This document shows positions 8,970 through 17,031 of a stretch of 63,283 nucleotides of DNA, in pieces. A model generated the notes under the pieces. It made no database searches. It saw nothing but the letters and a program-made list of their open reading frames with translations, and was not told the DNA's origin. A program made the translations under genes and the position numbers. The stretch covers positions 1 to 63,283 of the forward strand of contig NZ_PXXU01000017.1 in the NCBI RefSeq assembly GCF_003011925.2. The letters run 5' to 3'. This DNA comes from Nitrosomonas supralitoralis. Its GTDB lineage: Bacteria > Pseudomonadota > Gammaproteobacteria > Burkholderiales > Nitrosomonadaceae. The first letter of the stretch is position 1. Each line of letters starts with the position of its first letter.

Positions 8970-10267
8970 AGCGGTGCCATGGCCGAATCCAGGTGGCCTT
9001 TATTGATAATCTGATTCAGGATGGCAAGCGCGCTCCAGACACGGGTTATAAATTGAAATATTGGATAAACTGGAAGGATAAAAATAGCATTGCAGTCTTC
9101 CTTTCTTCTATCTGTGATGAAAATCAGATAGAGAATATACTGAACAGAGATAAGACAAAAATAGAATGCATAAACTAATGTCATGCTAAGTATAAAAGCA
9201 TATAGAGGAAGCTTTACCGCGATATAAATTGTGTATATCACGATAGAAAAAGGCATGACTATCTGGAATAAGATACCGTACCAAAGAAGGAAAATGAGAT
9301 TCTTCCATCCCATCATGGAAGCTGAAATGCCATGCTTGTGCTTATTCGAATAGATGTACCAAAGATCGCCATCCCATCTTAAGCGTTGTTTAAGAAAATC
9401 TTTGAAACTTTCAGGTACGTCAGTATGAGAAACGGCTCCTGGCTCAAATTCAATTTGCAGATGCGGATAGCGCTTGTAATATTGTTTGATACGTAGTGTC
9501 AAATCAAGATCCTCGGCAGTTCCAGTATTCCATCCGCCTACTTGTTGCAGAAAGGATTTTCTGAAAATACCGAATGCTCCGGGTACATTATTGATAACAC
9601 CCAGCTTCGCAAAACCCAATTTTCCGACCTGCATCGTCAACATATACTCTAAATTCTGCAATCTTGTCATGATTGTTTTTCTAGCGTTACGTACTCGCAT
9701 CGGACCCGTGACAGCCACTATATTTGGGTTCCAAAAATGCGATGCGGCATAATGAATCATCTGATTATCAAATGATGTGTCACCATCCAGAGCAAGAAAA
9801 ATTTCTCCCCGAGCCCGGCTTAATCCTGCATTGAGCGAAGACACTCTGCCTCCGCGCTGAAACTTGGGAATAATCACCAATGATCGTTTAGGGTATTGAG
9901 AAACTAATGGGGCGAGTTCTACCAGAGCATGGAAAGTGGCCTGGTTTTTTTTTACTCCATCCAACATCGCAATAATTTCTATGTGTCCGGGATAGATCTG
10001 TTCCAACAGCGATATGACCGTGCTCTGGACAGCTTTTCCTTCCGCATAACAGGTGATTGCACAGGTCACATGGGGAAAGTAATGGAGTGTCAATGGCGCC
10101 TCTATAGCATCTTTAATTAGATAACGAAATGCGCTCATCCAATTGATGAAATAAAGCGGAAGCTCAAGAAACAACACAAATGGAATCAGCATGAATACAT
10201 ACTGAAAATCCTGATAGCGTGACAGGATAGCCTGAAACAGATACCAGGTCTGATTCAGATTTTCCAT
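8942..10267 (-). CDS. Processive GT2 polysaccharide synthase
   Basis: A 441-residue membrane glycosyltransferase of family 2. One or two N-terminal membrane segments (about 20-45) are followed by the catalytic domain with all signature elements: LDG near 102, the DxD motif in ALDGDTSF, the acceptor-side Asp in GTAEDLDLTL, and the Q-x-x-R-W motif in KQRLRWDGD. Four or so membrane segments follow (about 305-425). This is the layout of processive synthases such as BcsA, PgaC, hyaluronan synthase and BgsA, which polymerise and translocate a glycan. There is no PilZ domain, so control by c-di-GMP would have to come from the upstream partner. It begins 3 bases after the stop of the preceding gene. 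The sugar cannot be inferred. Confidence 0.88.
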   Translation of the reverse strand: MENLNQTWYLFQAILSRYQDFQYVFMLIPFVLFLELPLYFINWMSAFRYLIKDAIEAPLTLHYFPHVTCAITCYAEGKAVQSTVISLLEQIYPGHIEIIAMLDGVKKNQATFHALVELAPLVSQYPKRSLVIIPKFQRGGRVSSLNAGLSRARGEIFLALDGDTSFDNQMIHYAASHFWNPNIVAVTGPMRVRNARKTIMTRLQNLEYMLTMQVGKLGFAKLGVINNVPGAFGIFRKSFLQQVGGWNTGTAEDLDLTLRIKQYYKRYPHLQIEFEPGAVSHTDVPESFKDFLKQRLRWDGDLWYIYSNKHKHGISASMMGWKNLIFLLWYGILFQIVMPFSIVIYTIYIAVKLPLYAFILSMTLVYAFYFCLISVQYILYLIFITDRRKEDCNAIFILPVYPIFQFITRVWSALAILNQIINKGHLDSAMAPLWVLKKGKQ

Positions 10268-10270
10268 AAA

Positions 10271-11653
10271 TTACAGCAATTCACCATAAAGACGAGCAAG
10301 TAGCAGCTCAGCATTTTCCTTGTTGGGTAGTTTCTGCGAGGAAGTACTGATAAATCGAAAATCCAATTTATGCTCGCTTTGTTCCAATAATGATTTCATG
10401 CTGCTTTCTATGCGTTTATGAAAGCCGATTAATCCTTGTTCGTCAGCATTCGGCAGAAGCAGCCAAAGCATGTTTTCCGCTGTTCGAGTAGAAAGATCAG
10501 GGGTGCGTAATAAGCTTCTCAATTGCTGCGCAAAGAACTCTAGCATTTGCAGTAATCGTACATGATTAAAAAGCTCGACCAATTCTGGCAAGTTAGCAAA
10601 ATAAATTCCAAACAAACTGAAGTTAATGTTTGGATAACGCCGTGATGTCACCATCATCCAATCAAGATCGTGAATAAATAACTCACGGGAAATGAAATTG
10701 AGCTGATCAAAACCTGAGGACAAATCAAAAACTTCCCCACGAAAAGCGATCGTTCTTCCTTTATCACTTAAGCGCCTACTATGTATCTCATTTTGAATAA
10801 GCTCGCTAGATTCCATTTCCTTCTCGCACATTGCGCAACGAACCTGTACCTCGCCTTCAATAAATGACTGGCTACAGGAATTGCAACGATAGTTTTCAAT
10901 CGGTCGATCATAATCGCTACCGATATGACGCAGCTGGCTATGGCATTTAGGGCAGATTAATGTGCCGCTATGCAGAAATTTTTCCTGCACATCAACACAT
11001 CCGCAAGTAAAGCAATGTAGCGATGCTTGTGTTCCAATGTCTATAGAAAGGCAATTTGGACAAACATCAATAAAACTCAAATGAGAAGATCGACAATAAG
11101 TACATTCACGCTGACGATCAATCAACATGATGGGATCAATTATTTTGCTATTTGCAAGATTTCGCAGCCATTCGAAACTATCCGATTTATCTAGGCTAAG
11201 CGCTTCGAGTAATGGATAGCGATAGAAACGTGCGTGTTGCCAATCATGGTATGGCTGAAGAACAAAGTTCGGACGTAACCAGAAATATTTAATCAGCCGT
11301 CCTTGATGAGTGAGATAAGTCTCATTATTCTTCAGGGATTCCAGTAAGTTATCAAACTGATTAATTTCATCTCGCAAATTTGCAGGTTGCGGTAAGCGTC
11401 CGTCGAGCAGAAAATCATCGTATGGGAAAGCTGGGTCTGTAATGAAACACAAAGACGCAAAAAAATCACTATCCTTGCGGACCTTTCCAAGGACGGAAGA
11501 AATATACTGTTTATCTTTTCCTTGGATGATAAATACGGATGGAGTAACTCTTTCTTTCTCCCAAGCTGAAAAATCACTAAAATGGCAAATTTTAAAATTA
11601 TTCTTATATTCAGTTGATAAATCAGTCTCTTCTAGAGAAAAAACAATAAGCAT
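10271..11653 (-). CDS. TackOD1-like zinc-ribbon protein with degenerate GGDEF, putative c-di-GMP receptor
   Basis: First gene of the operon. The frame extends to a TTG at 11695, but the ATG at 11653 behind GGAAG is preferred (460 residues). Residues 1-75 look like a degenerate receiver fold. Residues about 110-280 hold HARFYRYPLLEAL and six CxxC pairs (184/187, 198/201, 214/217, 234/237, 257/260, 273/276), including LICPKCHSQLRHIGSDYDRP; this resembles the TackOD1 output domain described in Thaumarchaeota and bacteria. Residues about 315-455 are GGDEF-like: LLRTPDLSTRTAENMLWLLLP aligns with the RxxD-x5-GGDEF region, so the I-site RTPD (383-386) is kept while GGDEF reads AENML. As in PelD, this predicts c-di-GMP binding without synthesis. 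No membrane segment is seen. Confidence 0.72.
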   Translation of the reverse strand: MLIVFSLEETDLSTEYKNNFKICHFSDFSAWEKERVTPSVFIIQGKDKQYISSVLGKVRKDSDFFASLCFITDPAFPYDDFLLDGRLPQPANLRDEINQFDNLLESLKNNETYLTHQGRLIKYFWLRPNFVLQPYHDWQHARFYRYPLLEALSLDKSDSFEWLRNLANSKIIDPIMLIDRQRECTYCRSSHLSFIDVCPNCLSIDIGTQASLHCFTCGCVDVQEKFLHSGTLICPKCHSQLRHIGSDYDRPIENYRCNSCSQSFIEGEVQVRCAMCEKEMESSELIQNEIHSRRLSDKGRTIAFRGEVFDLSSGFDQLNFISRELFIHDLDWMMVTSRRYPNINFSLFGIYFANLPELVELFNHVRLLQMLEFFAQQLRSLLRTPDLSTRTAENMLWLLLPNADEQGLIGFHKRIESSMKSLLEQSEHKLDFRFISTSSQKLPNKENAELLLARLYGELL

Positions 11654-11960
11654 GTCTGGCTTCCGATGATCCTTTAACTGCGAATTTACTATCAATTAGG
11701 ATAGTTAATAAAAATTACTTCATGGTAAGTAATAAATATTAAGTCATTGCATGTTATTTCCTACAATTCTATTTAATATTATCCTACAACTATATAGGAT
11801 AAATGGAATATTGGACTATAGCTTATCATTCACTTAAATCAAAATTTCCATCCCAATTCATTTACATTTGCCAAGTAAGTTTTGCATAAAAACAACGACT
11901 CATTGCTGAATTGGAAGAAATCTCCCACGAATACCATTTGAAGCGATAGAAAGATAATGA

Positions 11961-12021
11961 GAATGGGCTGCGCAATATGCAGAGTTTTCCTAAGCTCTGC
12001 GATCAGCACCAAGCCCCATTC
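11961..12021. other. Two-tier inverted repeat in a 700-base spacer, possible structured RNA
   Basis: The spacer from 11654 to 12358 between the exopolysaccharide operon and the next gene is AT-rich and non-coding. Inside it, GAATGGG (11961-11967) pairs with CCCATTC (12015-12021), and GCAGAGTTT (11979-11987) pairs with AAGCTCTGC plus one wobble (11992-12000), closing on a four-base loop. The nested stems could form an sRNA, a leader element or a terminator without U-tract. A second small inverted repeat, ATCCTA (11781-11786) and TAGGAT (11795-11800), lies closer to the operon and might be an operator. Confidence 0.35.
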
Positions 12022-12297
12022 TGTTCCTGATGAACACCAAGAGCAATTATGCCTTTGTAATGCACAATCAATTACATAACGCCTTTATTCAATTAATTTA
12101 TACTGAGCAATTGAGTGTGGGGCTAAGTCATCAATAAGTTGTGCGACTTTCTTACAACTTAACATTCCAGGGGTTGGTTCATATAATCGGGGAATATCTA
12201 CCGCTAAGAATACCGGCGGTCATTCGGGGCATGGTATAGTTTTGCGTACGAGTTGAGAAGAGATTCGCTCAAAAGCTACTGATTAATTTCTCAAATA

Positions 12298-12327
12298 TTT
12301 ACGGTGGAAACTTTAATTTGATAAAAT
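12298..12327 (+). promoter_or_regulatory. Predicted sigma70 promoter of the 122-aa gene
   Basis: TTTACG (12298-12303), an 18-base spacer and TAAAAT (12322-12327). Transcription would start near 12334 and give a short leader that contains the strong Shine-Dalgarno AGGAGG just before the ATG at 12359. Confidence 0.45.
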
Positions 12328-12358
12328 CATTAACTCATCGGGAATTAGGAGGTGTGTA

Positions 12359-12727
12359 ATGCGTACAAGACAGTTCAGTTTGTTTTTTTATGCAACACTG
12401 CTAGTGGGATCTGTGAATAGTGCAGTATCAGCTGGACAGGATCTCAGTGAAATTCAAAGACAATTCAATGCAGAAAACATCAATAAACGTTTTAGTGTTC
12501 CAAGCGATGCCGCTTTAACATCTGCTCTCAAAGAAGCGACGCAGAAGGGTATGCCGACACGGACACAAAGATTTTCGTCAGGTTGCGTTGGCCTTGGATG
12601 TGACGCAGGTGCTGCGATCGGTCTGGGAAACATCGGTTACGGTAGTTATTTTGGCGGCTATGCTCGTCCTTATTATGGTGGCTTATATGGCGTGAATAGT
12701 TATCTGCCTTTTTATTCTGGTTGGTGA
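12359..12727 (+). CDS. Small exported Gly/Tyr-rich protein
   Basis: No family recognised. The 122-residue product has a signal peptide (MRTRQFSLFFYATLLVG, cleavage near VSA) and a mature part that begins with a charged helical segment, then a short two-Cys loop (GCVGLGCDAG), and ends in a Gly/Tyr-rich tail (GYGSYFGGYARPYYGGLYG). The tail resembles low-complexity surface or cell-wall-associated peptides. A very good ribosome site (TTAGGAGG, 7-8 bases before ATG) suggests strong expression. It starts a run of three exported-protein genes on the same strand, each with its own spacer and probably its own promoter. Confidence 0.75.
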   Translation: MRTRQFSLFFYATLLVGSVNSAVSAGQDLSEIQRQFNAENINKRFSVPSDAALTSALKEATQKGMPTRTQRFSSGCVGLGCDAGAAIGLGNIGYGSYFGGYARPYYGGLYGVNSYLPFYSGW

Positions 12728-12802
12728 TTTTCGGGATCAGCGGTGTTCAGTTTGATATAAGACATTTAATAATGATTAATCAATGTACCCAATCAAATTG
12801 AA

Positions 12803-12830
12803 TTGATGGATAATTTGCTTTGATTATATA
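12803..12830 (+). promoter_or_regulatory. Predicted promoter of the TraT-like gene
   Basis: TTGATG (12803-12808), 16 bases, TATATA (12825-12830), 40-odd bases before the start codon at 12876. Confidence 0.4.
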
Positions 12831-12875
12831 TAGGTGTTTTTCATTTAATTATTAATATTAAAAAAGGGAGATGAA

Positions 12876-13649
12876 ATGGGGGGGTGCGCCAGCAAAAATA
12901 CCTGGGTATTGCCAGGAATCATGATTTTTTCTTTGGTTTTAAGTGGGTGTGCAGCAGTCCATACATCCATTGCCAAGAAAGATCTGGATGTTCAAACTAA
13001 GATGAGTGATTCTATTTTTCTCGACCCTGTTGAGCCGGATCAAAAAACGGTTTATCTGAATATTCGCAATACTTCCGATAAAACCAATTTTGATATTACG
13101 GCTACGGTTGCCAGAGCAATGGAAGGTAGAGGTTACCGAATTACCAATAATCCCAAAGAAGCACATTACTGGCTGCAGGCAAATATTCTAAGTGTTGATA
13201 AAGCCAGCCCTACTGCTGCTGAAGCTGCTCTGAGAGCTGGTTATGGGGGCCTGGGAAGTGCTGCATTGGGCGCTGCCGTGGGAACGGCTACAGGCGCGGC
13301 AATTGATGGCTGGAGTGGTGCGGGTATAGGTGGATTAGCCGGTGCGGCTGCTTTCGGTATCGTCAGTACGATTGCAGATGCTTCGGTAAAAGATGTCACG
13401 TTCATGGCTATTACCGACGTTGAAATAGCTGAGCGAATCGAGGAAGGTGTTATAGTTCGTGAAGATAGGCAACAGGATGCCAAGCAAGGTGTGGGCGGAG
13501 CAAGAAGGCAATCCTCTACAAAAGTCAGCGAAATGAATAAATATCGTACTCGCGTAGTCAGCACAGCCAACAAAGCAAATTTGCAGTATGAAGAAGCTGC
13601 AGTTGAATTGACCAATGGTTTAGCCCGTTCCATTTCAGGATTATTCTAA
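12876..13649 (+). CDS. TraT-like outer-membrane lipoprotein
   Basis: A 257-residue homologue of TraT (complement resistance / surface exclusion lipoprotein of F-type plasmids). The signal peptide ends in a lipobox, LSGCAAV, so Cys would be lipidated. The TraT body is visible: FLDPVEPDQKTVYLNIRNTS, then ATVARAMEGRGYRIT with PKEAHYWLQANIL, a Gly/Ala-rich segment with two hydrophobic stretches (GAAVGTATGAAIDG and GLAGAAAFGIVSTI), and a C-terminal KYRTRVVSTANKANL. Length equals the family norm. AAGGGAG precedes the ATG. Nothing plasmid-like surrounds it, so it is a chromosomal version whose role is probably envelope-related rather than conjugative. Confidence 0.87.
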   Translation: MGGCASKNTWVLPGIMIFSLVLSGCAAVHTSIAKKDLDVQTKMSDSIFLDPVEPDQKTVYLNIRNTSDKTNFDITATVARAMEGRGYRITNNPKEAHYWLQANILSVDKASPTAAEAALRAGYGGLGSAALGAAVGTATGAAIDGWSGAGIGGLAGAAAFGIVSTIADASVKDVTFMAITDVEIAERIEEGVIVREDRQQDAKQGVGGARRQSSTKVSEMNKYRTRVVSTANKANLQYEEAAVELTNGLARSISGLF

Positions 13650-13780
13650 ATATAGAGTAGTAGATTGTTCCAATCTCCCCTGGGGTTTCTCATTCACTGG
13701 GGGAATGATAATGCTATCGTTGGTTCTTAATACTTTCAAAACAAGAACGCATTAATCTCAGAAATTTAAAGGGGATCGTG

Positions 13781-14125
13781 ATGAGTTTAAAAATGCTATG
13801 CGTAGTATCGCTGACGGTTGTATGGTTTACTGCTTCTGTCGTACATGCTCAAAAGAGTAACTCTCCAGCAGACAATCCGAACGCTATCGATCAAATGACT
13901 AAAGAGCTAGGTCTTAATGAAACTCAGCGAAGCAAGATTCAAGTCATTCTTAATACAGAAAAAAAGAAAGTTGAAGCTGTTTTCAATGAGGAAAGAAAGA
14001 AGTTGCGGTCAATTCAGGAAGAAACTCGATCAAACTTGAAAGCGGTTTTGACGTCCGAGCAAATGGAAAAGCTTGAAAATAAAATGCGCCAGGAAAGCAG
14101 TAAAAATAATCCTCAGAAAAAATAG
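13781..14125 (+). CDS. Small periplasmic Spy/CpxP-like helical protein
   Basis: A 114-residue exported protein: signal peptide to about residue 24 (VVHA), then an almost fully helical, highly charged body. LGLNETQRSKIQVILN and VLTSEQMEKLENKM are spaced like the two LTxxQ repeats of Spy/CpxP-type chaperones, with the first degenerate. The frame opens with GTG at 13778 immediately before ATG; the ATG at 13781 sits better behind AAAGGGG. It may help protein folding or metal/envelope stress sensing. It lies 3 bases before the end of the converging queC gene. Confidence 0.65.
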   Translation: MSLKMLCVVSLTVVWFTASVVHAQKSNSPADNPNAIDQMTKELGLNETQRSKIQVILNTEKKKVEAVFNEERKKLRSIQEETRSNLKAVLTSEQMEKLENKMRQESSKNNPQKK

Positions 14126-14128
14126 CAC

Positions 14129-14827
14129 TTAATTAGTTTTATATGCGGTCGGATCGGTTATATTCGCAGCCTTGAATCCTCTCTTGCGAATCCGACAGGA
14201 GTCACAACCACCACAGGCTCGTCCCGTTTTATCTGCCTGATAGCAAGAAACGGTGAGGCCATAATCAACTCCTAAGGCAAGTCCCATGTGAATTATCTCT
14301 TTTTTGGACAAAAGTATAAGCGGCGCGTGTATGGTTAGCCGCCTACCTTCAATCCCAGCTTTAGTTGCAAGATTGGCCATATTCTCGAAGGCCTGAATGT
14401 ACTCCGCGCGGCAATCGGGATAACCAGAATAGTCGATTGCATTTACACCCACGAAAATATCCTGGCAATCCAGTGTTTCTGCCCATGCCAATGCCAGTGA
14501 TAACATGATGGTATTTCTGGCGGGCACGTAAGTAACTGGAATATTGGGACTCTCTTCCAAGATTGGCACTTCAATGGATTGATCTGTAAGCGCAGATCCG
14601 CCAAATAGAGTCAGATCGACTTTGATCGTCTGATGCGCATGCGAACCCAAAGATTGCGCGACTTTTTGCGCAGCATTTAATTCTGCGTAATGGCGCTGAC
14701 CATAATCGATACTCAATGCATAACACTGGAAGCCCTGATCGCGTGCAATTGCCAATGTGGTTGCAGAATCCAATCCTCCCGAAAGCAGTACAACTGCTTT
14801 TCTTTTGGTTTGATTTTCATGTTTCAT
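14129..14827 (-). CDS. queC: 7-cyano-7-deazaguanine synthase QueC
   Basis: QueC turns 7-carboxy-7-deazaguanine into preQ0 with ATP and ammonia, for queuosine in tRNA. The P-loop pyrophosphatase motif [10 protein letters not shown] is near the N-terminus and the zinc site is [14 protein letters not shown] at the C-terminus together with an upstream Cys in [14 protein letters not shown]. The frame extends upstream, but the ATG at 14827 is preferred because it forms an ATGA overlap with the queE stop. 232 residues, usual length. It is translationally coupled to queE. Confidence 0.95.
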   Translation of the reverse strand: MKHENQTKRKAVVLLSGGLDSATTLAIARDQGFQCYALSIDYGQRHYAELNAAQKVAQSLGSHAHQTIKVDLTLFGGSALTDQSIEVPILEESPNIPVTYVPARNTIMLSLALAWAETLDCQDIFVGVNAIDYSGYPDCRAEYIQAFENMANLATKAGIEGRRLTIHAPLILLSKKEIIHMGLALGVDYGLTVSCYQADKTGRACGGCDSCRIRKRGFKAANITDPTAYKTN

Positions 14828-15483
14828 CGTCCCGGCCCTTCCCCCCAAAGCAATTTATGCATTTGAAGCTGCATTCTGACGGGTAATTGATCGCGCAATA
14901 TCCAAGATGCCAACGTCGCAGGATTCAGACTGCCATAAACCGGCGAGAACAAGATCGGACATACTTGTGATAGGTGCCTCTGATGAATAATTTCTCGCGC
15001 CCATTGATAATCCGGTTCATCACAAAGTACAAACTTGATTTCGTCCTTTTGTGTCAGATGGATAAGATTTTCCCAGTTATTCTTGGCGGCTTCACCCGAG
15101 CCCGGTGTTTTGATGTCCATGACTTTACACACGCCACGATCTACCTGCGATAAATCCAATGCACCGCTGGTTTCGAGTGACACAGAATACTCTGCATCGC
15201 AGAGCGCGGTGAGCAGAACCAAGCAGGACTTTTGGGCTAGTGGTTCTCCACCTGTTACTGTGACGTATTTCGTTTTGTAGCATGCGATCCGATTCAAGAT
15301 TTCTACGATTGAAATGTTTTCACCGCCGGTAAACGCATAAGCGGTATCACAATATCCACAACGTAAAGGACAGCCCGTCAGACGTACGAAAACTGTCGGT
15401 AATCCAACCCGACTTGTTTCACCTTGTAACGAAAAGAAAATTTCACTGACACGCAAGGTTGTTGTTTCTAACGCTTGCAACAT
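14824..15483 (-). CDS. queE: 7-carboxy-7-deazaguanine synthase QueE (radical SAM)
   Basis: QueE converts 6-carboxytetrahydropterin to 7-carboxy-7-deazaguanine by a radical SAM ring contraction. The cluster motif CPLRCGYC (CX3CX2C) is at about residues 38-45, preceded by EIFFSLQGE and VFVRLTG, and the SAM-binding GGEP follows in [11 protein letters not shown]. 219 residues. It sits between the Tol-Pal block and queC, an arrangement common in betaproteobacteria, with queC starting inside its stop codon. QueD and QueF are not in the window. Confidence 0.94.
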   Translation of the reverse strand: MLQALETTTLRVSEIFFSLQGETSRVGLPTVFVRLTGCPLRCGYCDTAYAFTGGENISIVEILNRIACYKTKYVTVTGGEPLAQKSCLVLLTALCDAEYSVSLETSGALDLSQVDRGVCKVMDIKTPGSGEAAKNNWENLIHLTQKDEIKFVLCDEPDYQWAREIIHQRHLSQVCPILFSPVYGSLNPATLASWILRDQLPVRMQLQMHKLLWGEGPGR

Positions 15484-15574
15484 TACTAATTACCTGAAGG
15501 AAAAAAACGGACTCTACTACTTTGTGACGATTGCGGCAAACGGCAATTGATGATTAGGTTCTTGAATTTTGGAC

Positions 15575-16471
15575 TTACCTGATGTGAGCCAGGCGTTGCT
15601 TGGCTTTTATTGCAGCTTCACTTTGCGGGTAGGTTGTCAGTAAATTCTCCAGAGTTTGCCTGCTTGCATTTCGGTCACCCATTTCAAGCTGACTGGTGGC
15701 AATATTAAGCAAGGCATCCGGTACTTTACCACTATCAGGATATTTGCTGATCAATCTTTTTTGCGCATCGATCGCTAATTGATAATCGCGCATTGCGTAG
15801 CGTGCATTTCCAATCCAGTATGCAGCGCCAGGTGCTAAACTGGATTGGGGGTAATTTCCCATAAAGCTTTCAAATTGCGCGATAGCATTCGCATATTCAC
15901 CATTCCTAAACGAATCATAGGCTTCCTTATAAGCAGCATTTTCTGCCGGACCAGGCGGTGTCAATTCATTAGCAACAAAGGAGCCAGTATCCAAAGTTCT
16001 AGGTGAAACCGCTTCTTCAGCCGATAACGATTCCGGCGTTATTTCATCAGTTCGTGGCGCGAATGCATGTTCCTCGGATGGCGGTGCTGCCATGCTACGA
16101 GGAGACCCCTGAGGTTCAGAATGAGAGGAAGGCGTCTGGTGACCGGGTTGCTCGATCTGACGAAGCCGATTATCCAGATCGATATAAAAATCCCGTTGCC
16201 GTTTCTGTAACAGCGCATTATCGTTACTGAGCATTTCTATTTGACCATTTAATTTTCCCAGTTCAAGCCCTAGCGTTTCAACCTGGGTATAAAGTTCCAG
16301 TAATGCCTGGCTATTCAGCGCTTGATCCATCTTGGCAATACGCGCTTCCATTTCCTTAACCTGCTTGCGCAATGCGTCAATTTGTTCGCGAGCTTCGCTA
16401 TCACCAAAAAATGAGGCATAACTGACATTGCAACTCAGTAATAACAATAGAAAGAAAGCGCGTATCAGCAT
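15575..16471 (-). CDS. cpoB: Cell division coordinator CpoB (YbgF)
   Basis: Periplasmic TPR protein that links outer-membrane constriction (Tol-Pal) with septal peptidoglycan synthesis by PBP1B. Signal peptide MLIRAFFLLLLLSCNVSYA; trimerising coiled coil at about residues 28-100; a Pro/Ser-rich linker; then TPR repeats from about residue 180 (AYKEAYDSFRNGEYANAI, AAYWIGNARYAMRDYQLAI, LNIATSQLEMGDRNAS). 298 residues, usual size. It starts 2 bases after the pal stop, in the standard tol-pal order. Confidence 0.94.
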   Translation of the reverse strand: MLIRAFFLLLLLSCNVSYASFFGDSEAREQIDALRKQVKEMEARIAKMDQALNSQALLELYTQVETLGLELGKLNGQIEMLSNDNALLQKRQRDFYIDLDNRLRQIEQPGHQTPSSHSEPQGSPRSMAAPPSEEHAFAPRTDEITPESLSAEEAVSPRTLDTGSFVANELTPPGPAENAAYKEAYDSFRNGEYANAIAQFESFMGNYPQSSLAPGAAYWIGNARYAMRDYQLAIDAQKRLISKYPDSGKVPDALLNIATSQLEMGDRNASRQTLENLLTTYPQSEAAIKAKQRLAHIR

Positions 16472-16473
16472 GG

Positions 16474-16998
16474 TTATTCGCCTCGGTATAGAATATCGGT
16501 GCGGCGGTTTTGACTCCAGGTCGACTCACCGTGCCCCAGTGCACGTGGCTTTTCTTCACCCAGACTAACCGACTCAATCTGTACGTCTTGTGCGCCTGAT
16601 AAGATCATCATATTTTTAACACTATCGGCACGGCGCTGACCTAAAGCCAGATTGTATTCACGGCTGCCACGGTCATCCGTATTCCCTTGCAGGATTACGC
16701 TGGCAGCGGGATTGTCACGCAGGAATCTAGCATGCGATAGCACTAGTTCTCTATATTCACTGGATACTGTATAACTATCATAATCATAGAAAACGCTTCG
16801 TTGTGACAAAATGCTGTTGGGATCATTTAATTGGCTGAAATAACTGGGTCTTCCTGAGTCGGATCCCATCAAATCACTGCCACCTAGGCCATTCCCGTTA
16901 CCTGCACCTGCTGTGAGATCATCAACTTCAGGTTGTGTTGTTTGACTGGCGCATGCGGATAACAGAACGATCAATGCAATGCTTAATAACTTTCGCAT
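16474..16998 (-). CDS. pal: Peptidoglycan-associated lipoprotein Pal
   Basis: Outer-membrane lipoprotein that binds peptidoglycan and TolB. The signal peptide ends in the lipobox LLSACAS. After a Gly/Ser-rich linker (GAGNGNGLGGSDLMG) comes the OmpA-like domain with VFYDYDSYTV, ILQGNTDDRGSREYNLALG and QRRADSVKNMM, the diaminopimelate-binding Asp and Arg being in the TDDRGSREYN stretch. 174 residues, typical. Lies between tolB and cpoB with short spacers. Confidence 0.96.
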   Translation of the reverse strand: MRKLLSIALIVLLSACASQTTQPEVDDLTAGAGNGNGLGGSDLMGSDSGRPSYFSQLNDPNSILSQRSVFYDYDSYTVSSEYRELVLSHARFLRDNPAASVILQGNTDDRGSREYNLALGQRRADSVKNMMILSGAQDVQIESVSLGEEKPRALGHGESTWSQNRRTDILYRGE

Positions 16999-17031
16999 TT
17001 ATTACTCCTTTAAGATTAAAAAACTAAGACA

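Noticed and set aside
12225..12247. Sigma54-like promoter (TGG...TTTTGC) before the 122-aa gene
   Set aside because: The GG-GC spacing is one base short of the required value, and a better sigma70 site lies downstream.
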